Below are positions 36,146 to 45,146 of a stretch of 64,000 bases of DNA, piece by piece. Source of the DNA: CAKZLS01 sp963701445 (GTDB lineage Bacteria; Pseudomonadota; Alphaproteobacteria; Rhodospirillales; Defluviicoccaceae). The notes below the pieces were generated by a model, which ran no database searches, had not been told where the DNA came from, and was given only the letters and a program-made list of their open reading frames with translations. Each line of letters opens with the position of its first letter. The first letter of the stretch is position 1. The position numbers and the translations under genes were made by a program. The stretch spans positions 124,001 through 188,000 of the forward strand of contig CAVPAM010000002.1 of assembly GCA_963701445.1 (NCBI GenBank), given 5' to 3'.

Positions 36146-37399
36146 GTGAAGGTCCTCGTCCTCGGCGCCGGCGTGGTCGGCGTCGCAACCGCCTACTATC
36201 TGGCCCGGGTTGGCCACGACGTCACCGTCGTGGATCGCCAGCCCGGCCCCGCGGTGGAGACCAGCTTCGCCAATGGCGGTCAGATTTCCGCCAATCACGC
36301 TACCCCCTGGGCAACGCCGAGGACCCCTTGGAAAGCGCTCAAGTGGCTGTGGAAAAAAGATGCGCCGCTGTTGTTCCGCATGCGCGCCGATCCGGCCCTG
36401 TGGCGCTGGACCCTTCGTTTTCTCGCCAACTGCACGAGCGGCCGATTGCCCATCAATACCGAGCGGGCGGTCCGGGTCGCCGTCTACAGCCGAGTTCAGT
36501 TGGCCGAATTGCGGGCGGCCACGGGCATTCAGTACGATCAACTGACCAAGGGTATTCTCCACATTTTTCGGAACGAGGATGAATACCGCCAGGCTTTGCC
36601 GCAGGTGGAGATAATGGACCGCGCCGGCTGCAAGCGCGTTGTCGTGGACGCGGACGAATGCGTCACAATTGAACCCGCGCTGGGAAACGCTCGACCGTAT
36701 CTGATCGGCGGAATTTTCAGTCCCGATGACGAAAGCGGCGACGCCCATGCGTTCACGGTCGAGCTGGCGCGAATTTGCGGCGATCTGGGCGTTGCGTTTC
36801 GTTACCATACGACAGTTCGACGGTTCGCCCTTGATGGCAACCGGCTTGACGGGGTGGAAACCGATGCCGGCAGGCTGACCGCCGACGCGTATGTTCTCAC
36901 TCTCGGCAGTTATGCGCCGCTGGTCCTCAAATCGCTGGGGCTGAGGGTGCCGATCTATCCCGCCAAGGGCTATTCCGTGACCATTCCGGTCGGCGAGCGG
37001 GACGAGGCGCCTTCTGTCAGCCTCATCGACGACGAGTTCAAAATCGTCTACAGCCGCTTGAACAACCGTCTTCGAGTCGCGGGCACGGCTGAATTCACCG
37101 GCTATGACGATTCCGTGACCGAGGTGCGCGCGCGGTTCATTCTGGGCAAGGCCCTGGAACTGTTTCCGAGATGTGGCGATGCGACCAAAGCCGAGTTCTG
37201 GGCGGGTCTGCGCCCGTCCACCCCCGACGGCGTTCCGGTAATCGGCCGAACACCGTATCCGAACCTATTCATCAACACCGGTCACGGAACGCTCGGGTGG
37301 ACCATGGCCTGCGGTGCCGGCCGGGTCTTGGCCGACGTCATGGACGGCAGGACGCCTGAAATCCCGCTGGACGGGCTCGGCATGGATCGCTTCGGCTGA
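36146..37399 (+). CDS. dadA: D-amino acid dehydrogenase
   Basis: A 417-residue FAD-dependent membrane-associated oxidase that deaminates D-amino acids and feeds electrons to the respiratory chain. The N-terminal dinucleotide-binding motif is VLVLGAGVVGVATAYYLA, followed by SFANGGQISANHATPWATP. The C-terminal FAD contact region is NLFINTGHGTLGWTMACG. The start is GTG at 36146 with a weak GGGA upstream; the long open frame 5' of it is antisense to nnr. Context gives no racemase partner, but a D-amino acid transaminase gene (dat) is also in the window. Confidence 0.92.
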   Translation: MKVLVLGAGVVGVATAYYLARVGHDVTVVDRQPGPAVETSFANGGQISANHATPWATPRTPWKALKWLWKKDAPLLFRMRADPALWRWTLRFLANCTSGRLPINTERAVRVAVYSRVQLAELRAATGIQYDQLTKGILHIFRNEDEYRQALPQVEIMDRAGCKRVVVDADECVTIEPALGNARPYLIGGIFSPDDESGDAHAFTVELARICGDLGVAFRYHTTVRRFALDGNRLDGVETDAGRLTADAYVLTLGSYAPLVLKSLGLRVPIYPAKGYSVTIPVGERDEAPSVSLIDDEFKIVYSRLNNRLRVAGTAEFTGYDDSVTEVRARFILGKALELFPRCGDATKAEFWAGLRPSTPDGVPVIGRTPYPNLFINTGHGTLGWTMACGAGRVLADVMDGRTPEIPLDGLGMDRFG

Positions 37400-37450
37400 C
37401 GACCGCGGACTTGGCATTTTCAGTGGCCAAACTTTTTCAGTGGATAGTTG

Positions 37451-37479
37451 TTGACGAAAAGAATGGGCCAATCTAGAAC
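37451..37479 (+). promoter_or_regulatory. promoter candidate for the imuA-imuB-dnaE2 operon
   Basis: TTGACG (37451-37456), a 17-base spacer and TAGAAC (37474-37479) form a plausible sigma70 promoter. The -10 box overlaps the first LexA box, a position where repressor would block polymerase. Confidence 0.5.
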
Positions 37480-37505
37480 TTAACATGAACGTTTATGTTT
37501 TGTTC
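37476..37505 (+). promoter_or_regulatory. LexA (SOS) boxes upstream of imuA
   Basis: GAAC-N7-GAAC at 37476-37490 is the complement of the alphaproteobacterial SOS box GTTC-N7-GTTC. Directly adjacent, GTTT-N7-GTTC (37491-37505) is a one-mismatch box in the opposite orientation. Together they predict LexA repression and DNA-damage induction of the mutasome genes that follow 14 bases later. Confidence 0.85.
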
Positions 37506-37519
37506 TTAGTAGTTGATAT

Positions 37520-38371
37520 ATGCCGATGCCCGCGTCGAAACCAGTCCCCCGCCCTGACCCGAAGTTGATCGCCGACTTGCGAACCCGCATCCAGGGGATT
37601 TCCGGGGAAAATCCGAAAAGCGGCGCATCTCCAAGCATCGTTTCCCTGGGTATCGGTGAAATCGACGACGCGCTGCCATGGGGCGGGTTGCCCCGGGCCG
37701 GCCTGCATGAAATCGGGGCCGCCGATACAAGCGCCGCCGCCGCCGGGTTTTGCGCCCTGATGTTGGCGCGATTGGCGGAACACAATGGCGTGGTGGCATG
37801 GTGCCGGCGCTCGGGCGGCCTCCATGGCCCCGGGCTGGCCGCTTTCGGGCTTGATCCCGCTCGTCTGATCATCGTCCGCGCACGCAACGACACCGACGTT
37901 TTCTGGGCCATGGAGGAAGGACTCAAAAACGCCGCCCTGGTGGCAATGGTGGGGGAAACCTATAAAGTCACGCTCTCCGCCCTCCGCCGATTGCAACTGG
38001 CGGCCGAGAATGGCGGTGTCACCGCCTTGCTGCTGCGCCCTCTCCGCGCGGCCACGGTCGCCACCCCCGCGATAACTCGGTGGCGGGTGGGCGTGGCCGC
38101 CAACAAGATGGCCATCGGGAGCGATCTCAACGACTTCGTCCGGCCCCGCTGGCGGGTGGAACTGCAAAAGTGCAAAAGCGGTTCTTCCGGGCTCGGCGCC
38201 GCGTCGCCGCCGGCCGGAAACCCTGGCCTTCCCCTAACATGGCTTTTGGAATGGCGCGATGAAACGGGTGATTTCCCTGTGGCTTCCGAACTTCGCCACC
38301 GATCGGCTGAGTCGGCGGTCGAGTCGACGGACATCTCCTCCCCGACCAACGTCTCCCGCGTGGCGGTCTAA
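37520..38371 (+). CDS. imuA: ImuA, SOS-mutagenesis accessory protein
   Basis: A 283-residue RecA/SulA-like protein of the ImuA-ImuB-DnaE2 translesion mutasome. It contains SLGIGEIDDALPWGGLPRAGLHE, the conserved opening of the RecA-like domain, and VAWCRRSGGLHGPGLAAFGL. Like other ImuA proteins it has no intact Walker A. The ATG at 37520 follows tandem LexA boxes. Its last 113 bases overlap imuB in another frame; the C-terminal TWLLEWRDETGDF still looks like the family, so the overlap appears genuine. Confidence 0.88.
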   Translation: MPMPASKPVPRPDPKLIADLRTRIQGISGENPKSGASPSIVSLGIGEIDDALPWGGLPRAGLHEIGAADTSAAAAGFCALMLARLAEHNGVVAWCRRSGGLHGPGLAAFGLDPARLIIVRARNDTDVFWAMEEGLKNAALVAMVGETYKVTLSALRRLQLAAENGGVTALLLRPLRAATVATPAITRWRVGVAANKMAIGSDLNDFVRPRWRVELQKCKSGSSGLGAASPPAGNPGLPLTWLLEWRDETGDFPVASELRHRSAESAVESTDISSPTNVSRVAV

Positions 38372-39908
38372 AGCGCCCACCGGCAGTTTGGTGGCAACCA
38401 TCGCCGCCGCTCGTGGCGGAGTAAGGGTGGTCGCGGCCAGCGCGGCAGCCAGGGCGGGGGGCGTTGCGCCGGGACTGCCGCTTGCCCAGGCACGCGCTCT
38501 GCTGCCCCACCTGAACGTGGCGGCGGCCGATCCCCGGGCCGAGTGGCGGACCCTGGAAAACCTGGCTGACTGGTGCGGCCGTTACACCCCGTGGACTGCC
38601 GTGGACGGAAACGATGAAGACGGTAATGACAAGGAGGGCGATACCGGCGCCGGCGCCGGCATCTGGCTGGACATCAGCGGCTGCGCACACCTGTTCGGCG
38701 GCGAGCAGAACATGTTGAACGATCTTACGGACCGTCTCGCCGCCTTCGGCTTCACCGCCATTGCCGCCGTTGCCGACACGCCTGGAGCGGCCCGGGCGGT
38801 GGCGCGGTTCGCGTCCTTAAACGTCACGGCCATCGTTCCGCCGGGCCAAACGCGGACGGCCCTGACCCCCCTGCCGTTGGCCGCGTTGCGCCTGCCACCG
38901 GCCGTGATCGAGGCGTTGAGCAAAGTCGGTTTGCGTCGCATCGGCGATGTGTTGCCGATTCCCCGGGCATCGCTGGCCGCTCGTTTCGATAAGAGGGTGC
39001 TCCAGCACCTCGACCAGGCCCTCGGTCGCGTCCAGCACCCGTTGTCGCCACGCCGCCCCATCCCGGCCATGGACGCTCGCCTGGCCTTCGCGGACCCAAT
39101 CGGCCACAACAACGATGTGGCGCGTGCCACCAGCCAGCTTCTTGCCGCACTCTGCGCCAAGCTCGCGGCCGCGGACCTGGGCGCGCGGGGTCTTGAATTG
39201 GCACTTTACCGCACGGACGGCACCGTTGCCCGCGCCGTAACCGGAACCAGCCGGCCGGCGCGCGACCCCGGCCACCTGGAGCGGCTATTCCGCGAGAAAA
39301 TCGAAACCCTCGACGCCGGTTTCGGGATCGAGGTGATGACGCTTGCCGCCACCGTCGTCGACCCTCTTGGCGCGGTTCAAACCCCCATGGGGTTCGAACG
39401 CGCGTTTGGAGGCGAGGATACGGCCAGACTGATCGATCGCCTCTGCAATCGCCTGGGGCCGGAAAATGTGGTGTGCCTGACCGAACGCGGCAGCCACATT
39501 CCGGAACGGTCCTGCCGCGAGGTCTCCGCGCTCGTCGCCCCGCCGGCGCCCCGCTCCCCTAAGATGGCCAAGGCCTTGGGGGATGACGAGAGGCCCCGGC
39601 AACCGCGTCCGCTGACCCTGCTGCCATGGCCGGAGCCCATCGATGCCATGGCGCCGGTGCCGGACGGACCGCCGGTCATGTTTCGCCACCACCGTGTCCG
39701 GCACCGCGTGGTCGCCGCCGAGGGCCCCGAGCGGATCGGTCCCGAATGGTGGCTGGAGGACCATGGTTATGATCCCGAACGCCAATCGCGCATCCGCGAC
39801 TACTACCGGGTGGAGGATTCGGAAGGACAGCGCTTCTGGATCTATCGAGAGGGCCTCTACCGCCCGGACCGCCCTCCCCGCTGGTACCTGCACGGGCTTT
39901 TCCCATGA
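38259..39908 (+). CDS. imuB: ImuB, Y-family polymerase-like mutasome protein
   Basis: A 549-residue catalytically inactive Y-family polymerase homologue that links DnaE2 to the beta clamp. It begins MKRVISLWLPNFATDRLSRR and contains IWLDISGCAHLFGGE and GDVLPIPRASLAARF, with the family C-terminus RDYYRVEDSEGQRFWIYREG. The catalytic acidic residues of true Y-family polymerases are not evident at the N-terminus (LWLP replaces the usual D-x-D-x-F). Residues 21-37 are unusually Ser/Arg/Pro-rich, where the frame overlaps imuA. Confidence 0.9.
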   Translation: MKRVISLWLPNFATDRLSRRSSRRTSPPRPTSPAWRSKAPTGSLVATIAAARGGVRVVAASAAARAGGVAPGLPLAQARALLPHLNVAAADPRAEWRTLENLADWCGRYTPWTAVDGNDEDGNDKEGDTGAGAGIWLDISGCAHLFGGEQNMLNDLTDRLAAFGFTAIAAVADTPGAARAVARFASLNVTAIVPPGQTRTALTPLPLAALRLPPAVIEALSKVGLRRIGDVLPIPRASLAARFDKRVLQHLDQALGRVQHPLSPRRPIPAMDARLAFADPIGHNNDVARATSQLLAALCAKLAAADLGARGLELALYRTDGTVARAVTGTSRPARDPGHLERLFREKIETLDAGFGIEVMTLAATVVDPLGAVQTPMGFERAFGGEDTARLIDRLCNRLGPENVVCLTERGSHIPERSCREVSALVAPPAPRSPKMAKALGDDERPRQPRPLTLLPWPEPIDAMAPVPDGPPVMFRHHRVRHRVVAAEGPERIGPEWWLEDHGYDPERQSRIRDYYRVEDSEGQRFWIYREGLYRPDRPPRWYLHGLFP

Positions 39909-39926
39909 GCATGAAGCACGGCCATC

Positions 39927-42900
39927 ATGTCTTCCTACGCGGAGCTTCAGGTTAGTAGCAATTTCAGCTTCCTGCGCGGCGCTTCTCATCCCGAGGAACT
40001 GGTGACAACCGCCGCCGATCTCGGGCTCTCGGCCATCGCCATTACCGACCGGAACAGCCTTGCCGGCGTGGTTCGGGCTCACGGGGCCGCCAAACAAGCC
40101 GGGATTAAACTCGTGATCGGCGCGCGGCTGGATCTGGAGGATGCCCCCAGCCTCCTCTGCTTTCCCACCAGCCGCGCCGCCTACGGCCGATTGTCGCGGT
40201 TGCTGACCGTGGGACGGAGACGCGCGCCCAAGGGCGAATGCCGCCTGAAGCTCGCCGATATGTTCGACCACGGCGAAGGGCAGATCGTGGTGATTCTTCC
40301 GCCGGCGGAACCCACCAAGACATTCGGACGCGCCCTTTCCACATTGCGGACTCACTTCGATACGCGTCTCTATCTCGCTGTTAATAAACTGTATATTGGC
40401 GACGACTCCCGCCGCCTTGCCGCGTTGGCCGATCTCGCCGCCGTAAACCGCGTTCCACTCGTCGCCACCAACGACGTTCACGCCCACGCGGCCCGCCGCA
40501 AGGCCCTCCAGGATGTCCTGACCTGCATCCGCGAGCACTGCACCATCTACGACGCCGGCTGTCGGCTGTTCGCCAACGCCGAGCGTCATCTGAAATCGCC
40601 GGAAGAGATGGCGCGGCTGTTCCAAAGGTATCCCGAAGCTCTCGCCCATGCTCTTGAAATCAGTGAACGATGCGCATTCAGTCTCGACGAACTACGATAT
40701 GAATATCCTATCGACCCGGCTCCCGGCGGCGGCACACCCCAGGACGAACTGGCCAAACTCGCCTGGATCGGCGCGGCTGAGCGCTATCCCAACGGTCTTC
40801 CTAATACCGTGCGCACCCAAGTGGAGCACGAACTCGCGCTGATCGAAACGCTCGGCTTCGCCCCCTATTTCCTCACCGTCCACGACATCGTCCGGTTCGC
40901 CCGCGAGCGGGACATTCTCTGCCAGGGTCGCGGCTCGGCGGCCAATTCGGCGCTCTGCTACGTCCTCGGCATCACCGCGGTGGATCCGGCCCGCGCGGAT
41001 TTTCTGTTCGAACGGTTCATCAGCGCCGAACGGAACGAGCCGCCGGATATCGATGTGGATTTCGAGCATGAACGCCGCGAGGAGGTCATCCAGTACGTGT
41101 ACCAGAAATATGGCCGCGACCGCGCCGGCATGACCGCCACGGTCATCAGCTATCGCACCAAGAGCGCGCTCCGCGAGGTGAGCAAGGTCATGGGGCTGTC
41201 CGACGATTCCATCGTCGCGCTTCAACAGGCGTTCTGGCGGCGGCCCTGGGACGAAGTCACCGGGGATCATATCCGCGACGCCGGGCTCAATCCGGACGAT
41301 CGCACCGTGCGCATGGTCATCGACCTAGCTGGCGACCTGCGTGGTTTTCCCCGCCACCTGTCCCAGCATACCGGCGGCATGGTCATCACCCGAAGCCCGC
41401 TGTCCGAGGTGGTGCCCATCGAGAACGCGGCCATGGCCGATCGCACGGTCATCGAGTGGGACAAGGACGACCTGAACGCCCTCGGCATTCTCAAGATCGA
41501 TATCCTCGGTCTCGGCATGCTGACGTGCGTGCGCAAGGCCCTCGGCCACATCCGTGACCATCACCGCCGCGACCTCACCCTGGCCACCGTCCCCGCCGAG
41601 GATCCCAAGGTGTACGACATGCTGTGCGAGGGCGACTCCATCGGCGTGTTTCAGGTGGAAAGCCGGGCGCAGATGAGCATGCTGCCGCGTCTCAGGCCCC
41701 GCAATTTCTACGATCTGGTGATCGAGGTGGCGATTGTGCGCCCTGGCCCCATTCAGGGCGACATGGTGCATCCCTATCTGCGCCGCCGCCAGGGTCTGGA
41801 GCCGGTGGCGTATCCTTCCCCGGAGTTGGAGCGGGTGTTGAGCAAGACCCTCGGTATTCCGCTGTTTCAGGAACAGGCCATGCGGATCGCCATCGTCGCC
41901 GCCGGCTTTACCCCAAGCGAGGCCGACGGATTGCGGCGCGCGATGGCCACCTTCCGCCGCTCCGGCACCATTCACGGCTTCAAGGACAAGTTTATTCAAG
42001 GCGTTCTCGGCCGCGGCTATGAAAAAGATTTCGCCGAACGCTGTTTCAAGCAGATCGAGGGCTTCGCCGACTATGGGTTCCCCGAATCCCATGCCGCCAG
42101 CTTCGCGCTGATCGTCTATGTTTCGGCGTGGTTGCGGCGCCATTATCCGGCGGCCTTTGCCTGCGCCCTGTTGAACAGTCAGCCCATGGGGTTCTACGCG
42201 CCGGCCCAGATCGTCGGCGACGCGCGGCGCCATGGCGTCGAGGTCCGGCCGGTGGACGTCAATTTCAGCCACTGGGACTGTACGCTGGAACCTGTGGCGA
42301 CCAGTGACGAGGATCCGCGAGACTGCGCGGCGTTGCGGCTAGGCTTTCGCCAGATCAAGGGCTTGGCCGCCCGCGACGCCGGGGCCATCGTCACGGCTAG
42401 GCGCCGGGGATACCGCGACGTCGCCCACCTGTGGCGCGAAGCGGCGGTCGGCGCGGCGGCGCTGAAAACCCTGGCCGCCGCCGATGCGTTCGGGTCCCTG
42501 AACCTTGATCGTCAGCAGGCATTTTGGGCGGTAAACCGTCTGAAAGACGCGCCATTGCCATTATTTTCCGCCACCGAAAGCGGCGAGATGGGCGCCGAGT
42601 CCGAGGTCCGGCTTCCGCCCATCGCGGTGCCCGAACAGGTGGCCAACGACTACCGTGCACTGCGCCTGTCATTGAAGGCGCACCCGCTGTCGTTGCTACG
42701 CGCGCGGCTGGATCGAAAACAGTGTATTCCCAGCGCGCGCCTGAGCCGCCGTCAAGAGCGGCTCGAAGGTCAAACTGGCGGGGCTGGTCATCACCCGCCA
42801 GCGCCCCGGGAGCGCCAACGGCGTCATGTTCATCACCCTCGAGGACGAAACCGGCCATGCCAACCTGATCATTTGGCCCACGGTGTTCGAGCGCTTCCGC

Positions 42901-43089
42901 CAGGCGGTGCTCGGTGCCACCATGATGGGGGTGGAAGGACCGGTTCAGCGCGAAGGAACCGTCATTCACGTGGTGGCCCGGCGGGTCTGGAATCTAGGCT
43001 CGCTTCTCGGCGAACTCACCGACTCGGCACGGCCGGACCGGGCCGCCGACGAAGCCAAATTCGACGTTCAGTCGCGAGATTTTCATTAA
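39927..43089 (+). CDS. dnaE2: error-prone DNA polymerase DnaE2, frameshifted near the C-terminus
   Basis: C-family translesion polymerase of the SOS mutasome. It begins MSSYAELQVSSNFSFLRGAS (PHP domain) and contains NEPPDIDVDFEHERREEVIQ with the catalytic aspartates and YGFPESHAASFALIVY. In the original frame the family match stops after IPSARLS near 42746. The next conserved part (VKLAGLVITRQRPGS, FITLEDETGHANLIIWP, the OB domain) is in the +1 frame and ends at 43089. One extra C in AGCCGCC at 42746-42747 explains this. The uncorrected frame runs out of register to 43202 (1,091 residues); correction gives about 1,053. It may be a sequence error or a real mutation. Confidence 0.88.
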
Positions 43090-43206
43090 CCACACTCTTT
43101 TCCTCACAATTGCTTGCAAAACCTGGAACAAGAGGTAGCCTCTGTTACAAAATCGCAAACAGGACAGGTCCCGGTCGCGGGCCACTTGAGCGGGGGAATT
43201 GACGTC

Positions 43207-43842
43207 ATGGCCGCTAAAATCATCACCATCGCCCAACAGAAAGGTGGCGCCGGAAAAACTACCCTGGCGGCACAACTGGGCGTCGCGTTCAGCGCGGCGG
43301 GCAAGAAAGTGGCGCTGGTGGATATCGACCCGCAGGCCAGTCTCGCCGCATGGCATCAAGTTCGCAAGAACACGCCAGCGGACACCTCGCGCCCGTTGGA
43401 GATGGTGCAGGTGGCGGGCTATCGCGCAACCAACGAATTGACGCGCCTCAAACGCGCAAACGACATCGTTATCATCGACAGCCCGCCGCACGCCGAAACC
43501 GAGGCCAAGGTCGCGGTCCGCGCCGCCGATCTGGTGCTGATCCCCGTTCAGCCCAGCCCCATGGATATCTGGGCCACCGGCGCCACCATGGATCTCGCGC
43601 GCACGTCCAAGGTTCCGGTCCTCTTGGTCCTCAACCGGGTGCCGCCAAGGGGCAAGGTCATCGACATGATGCGCCAACAGCTCGCCAAGGACAAACTCCC
43701 GGTGGCCACCGCTGCGCTCGGCAACCGGGTCGCCTTCGTCGCCAGCATGTTGGAAGGCCAAGCGGTTGTGGAGACGGCGCCCGGCAGCGCGGCGTCGACT
43801 GAAATCCGCAACCTCGTCAAAGAGATCGAATCCAAACTCTAA
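43207..43842 (+). CDS. orphan ParA-family ATPase
   Basis: A 211-residue deviant Walker-A ATPase. Motifs are QQKGGAGKTTLA (residues about 9-20), VDIDPQASLAAW and IVIIDSPPH. It lacks the N-terminal HTH of plasmid ParA, and no ParB or parS-like repeat is nearby, so it is an orphan whose cargo is unknown. The ATG at 43207 has GGGGGA about nine bases upstream. It starts 117 bases after dnaE2 and ends in a four-base convergent overlap with the hydrolase-OsmC gene. A role linked to the mutasome is not supported. Confidence 0.85.
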   Translation: MAAKIITIAQQKGGAGKTTLAAQLGVAFSAAGKKVALVDIDPQASLAAWHQVRKNTPADTSRPLEMVQVAGYRATNELTRLKRANDIVIIDSPPHAETEAKVAVRAADLVLIPVQPSPMDIWATGATMDLARTSKVPVLLVLNRVPPRGKVIDMMRQQLAKDKLPVATAALGNRVAFVASMLEGQAVVETAPGSAASTEIRNLVKEIESKL

Positions 43843-45083
43843 GACGCGGGTTTAAGCCGCGTCTCCACCCACACCTCGGAATGCAGGGTGCGGTGAACGG
43901 GGCACTTGTCGGCGATCTCCAGCAACTTGCGCCTGTCCGCCTCGCCGAGGGGACCGAGCAGTTCCACCTCCCGCTCGATGCGGTCGATCTTACCGGTCTC
44001 GGTTTCGCAGTGCTCGCAATCCTCGGCATAGACCTTGCCGTGCTTGAGGGTCACCAGGGCGCGCTCCAACGGCAGGCCCTTGCGCTCCGCGTACATGCGC
44101 ATTGTCATGGTGGTGCACGCCCCCAGTCCGGCAAGCAGGAAATCGTAGGGCGCCGGGCCGGTGTCGGCGCCGCCGTAAGTCACCGGCTCGTCGGCGAGCA
44201 GCGTATGCTTGCCGCCCACCGAGATCACCTGGGCGAACTTGCCCTCTCCGGTCTCGCCCACCACCACCGTACCCTCGGCCGCCGTCAGTTCGGGTAGCGT
44301 CGCCTGCTCCACCGCGCCCACGTAGCGGCCCGCCCAGGCGGCGATCACATCGGCCACGTAGACGGCGTCCTCCCGCCGACTCAACAAGTGGTCGGCGTCA
44401 TCGAGGGAGACGAAGCTCTTGGGGTGCTTGGCGGCGACGAAGATGCGGGTTGCGTTGTCGATACCGACGATGTTGTCCAGCGGCGCGTGGAATACCAACA
44501 GCGCCACCCGCAGCTTGGCGATGGCGTCCTCCAGCTTGTGCGCCCCGATGTCGTCGAGAAACTGCTTGGCCACCCGGAAGGGCCGGCCGGCAATGAGAAC
44601 CTCGGCCTCGCCGTTTGCCTCGATGTCGGCGAGGTTTCCCTGAAACAGATGGCGCACATGGCCGGGGTCGGCCGGCGCGCCAATGGTGCACACCGCCTTA
44701 GCCTCGGGAACGGACGCGGCGGCGGCGAGCACCGCGGCTCCGCCGAGGCTGTGACCGACGAGGATCTTGGGAGCCTCATGGCGGGCTCGCAGCCACTCGG
44801 CGGCGGCCAGCAGATCGCCGATGTTGGAGGAAAAGCTGGTGTTGGCAAACTCGCCCTCGCTGGCGCCGAGCCCGGTGAAGTCGAACCGCAGCACCCCGAC
44901 GCCATGATCCGTCAGCCCCTCGGCGATACGCGACGCCGCGAAAATATCCTTGGTGCAGGTGAAACAGTGGGCGAACAGGGCGAATGCCCGAGGCTTTCCC
45001 GCCGGAAGGTCGAGCCGAGCGGCCAGTTCGCTCTCGCCGTCGGCGCCGACAAAGGTGATCTTCTCGCTGTGTTTGTTGGCCAT
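43839..45083 (-). CDS. alpha/beta hydrolase-OsmC fusion protein
   Basis: A 414-residue two-domain protein. Residues 1 to about 255 are an alpha/beta hydrolase with nucleophile elbow VGHSLGGAAVLA and a late DDADHLL His. Residues about 270-414 are an OsmC/Ohr-like domain with the paired cysteines in LAGLGACTTMTMRMY and DKCPVHRTL, typical of peroxide-reducing thiol enzymes. The ATG at 45083 has AGGAG nine bases upstream. It is divergent from gcdH (64 bases) and convergent with the ParA gene. The fusion is known in other proteobacteria; the substrate is unknown. Confidence 0.9.
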   Translation of the reverse strand: MANKHSEKITFVGADGESELAARLDLPAGKPRAFALFAHCFTCTKDIFAASRIAEGLTDHGVGVLRFDFTGLGASEGEFANTSFSSNIGDLLAAAEWLRARHEAPKILVGHSLGGAAVLAAAASVPEAKAVCTIGAPADPGHVRHLFQGNLADIEANGEAEVLIAGRPFRVAKQFLDDIGAHKLEDAIAKLRVALLVFHAPLDNIVGIDNATRIFVAAKHPKSFVSLDDADHLLSRREDAVYVADVIAAWAGRYVGAVEQATLPELTAAEGTVVVGETGEGKFAQVISVGGKHTLLADEPVTYGGADTGPAPYDFLLAGLGACTTMTMRMYAERKGLPLERALVTLKHGKVYAEDCEHCETETGKIDRIEREVELLGPLGEADRRKLLEIADKCPVHRTLHSEVWVETRLKPAS

Positions 45084-45146
45084 CCGTTGGGGCTCCTGAT
45101 AGGTTTGGGACATGTACGGGGAGAAGATACCGAAAGGATAGGGTAC

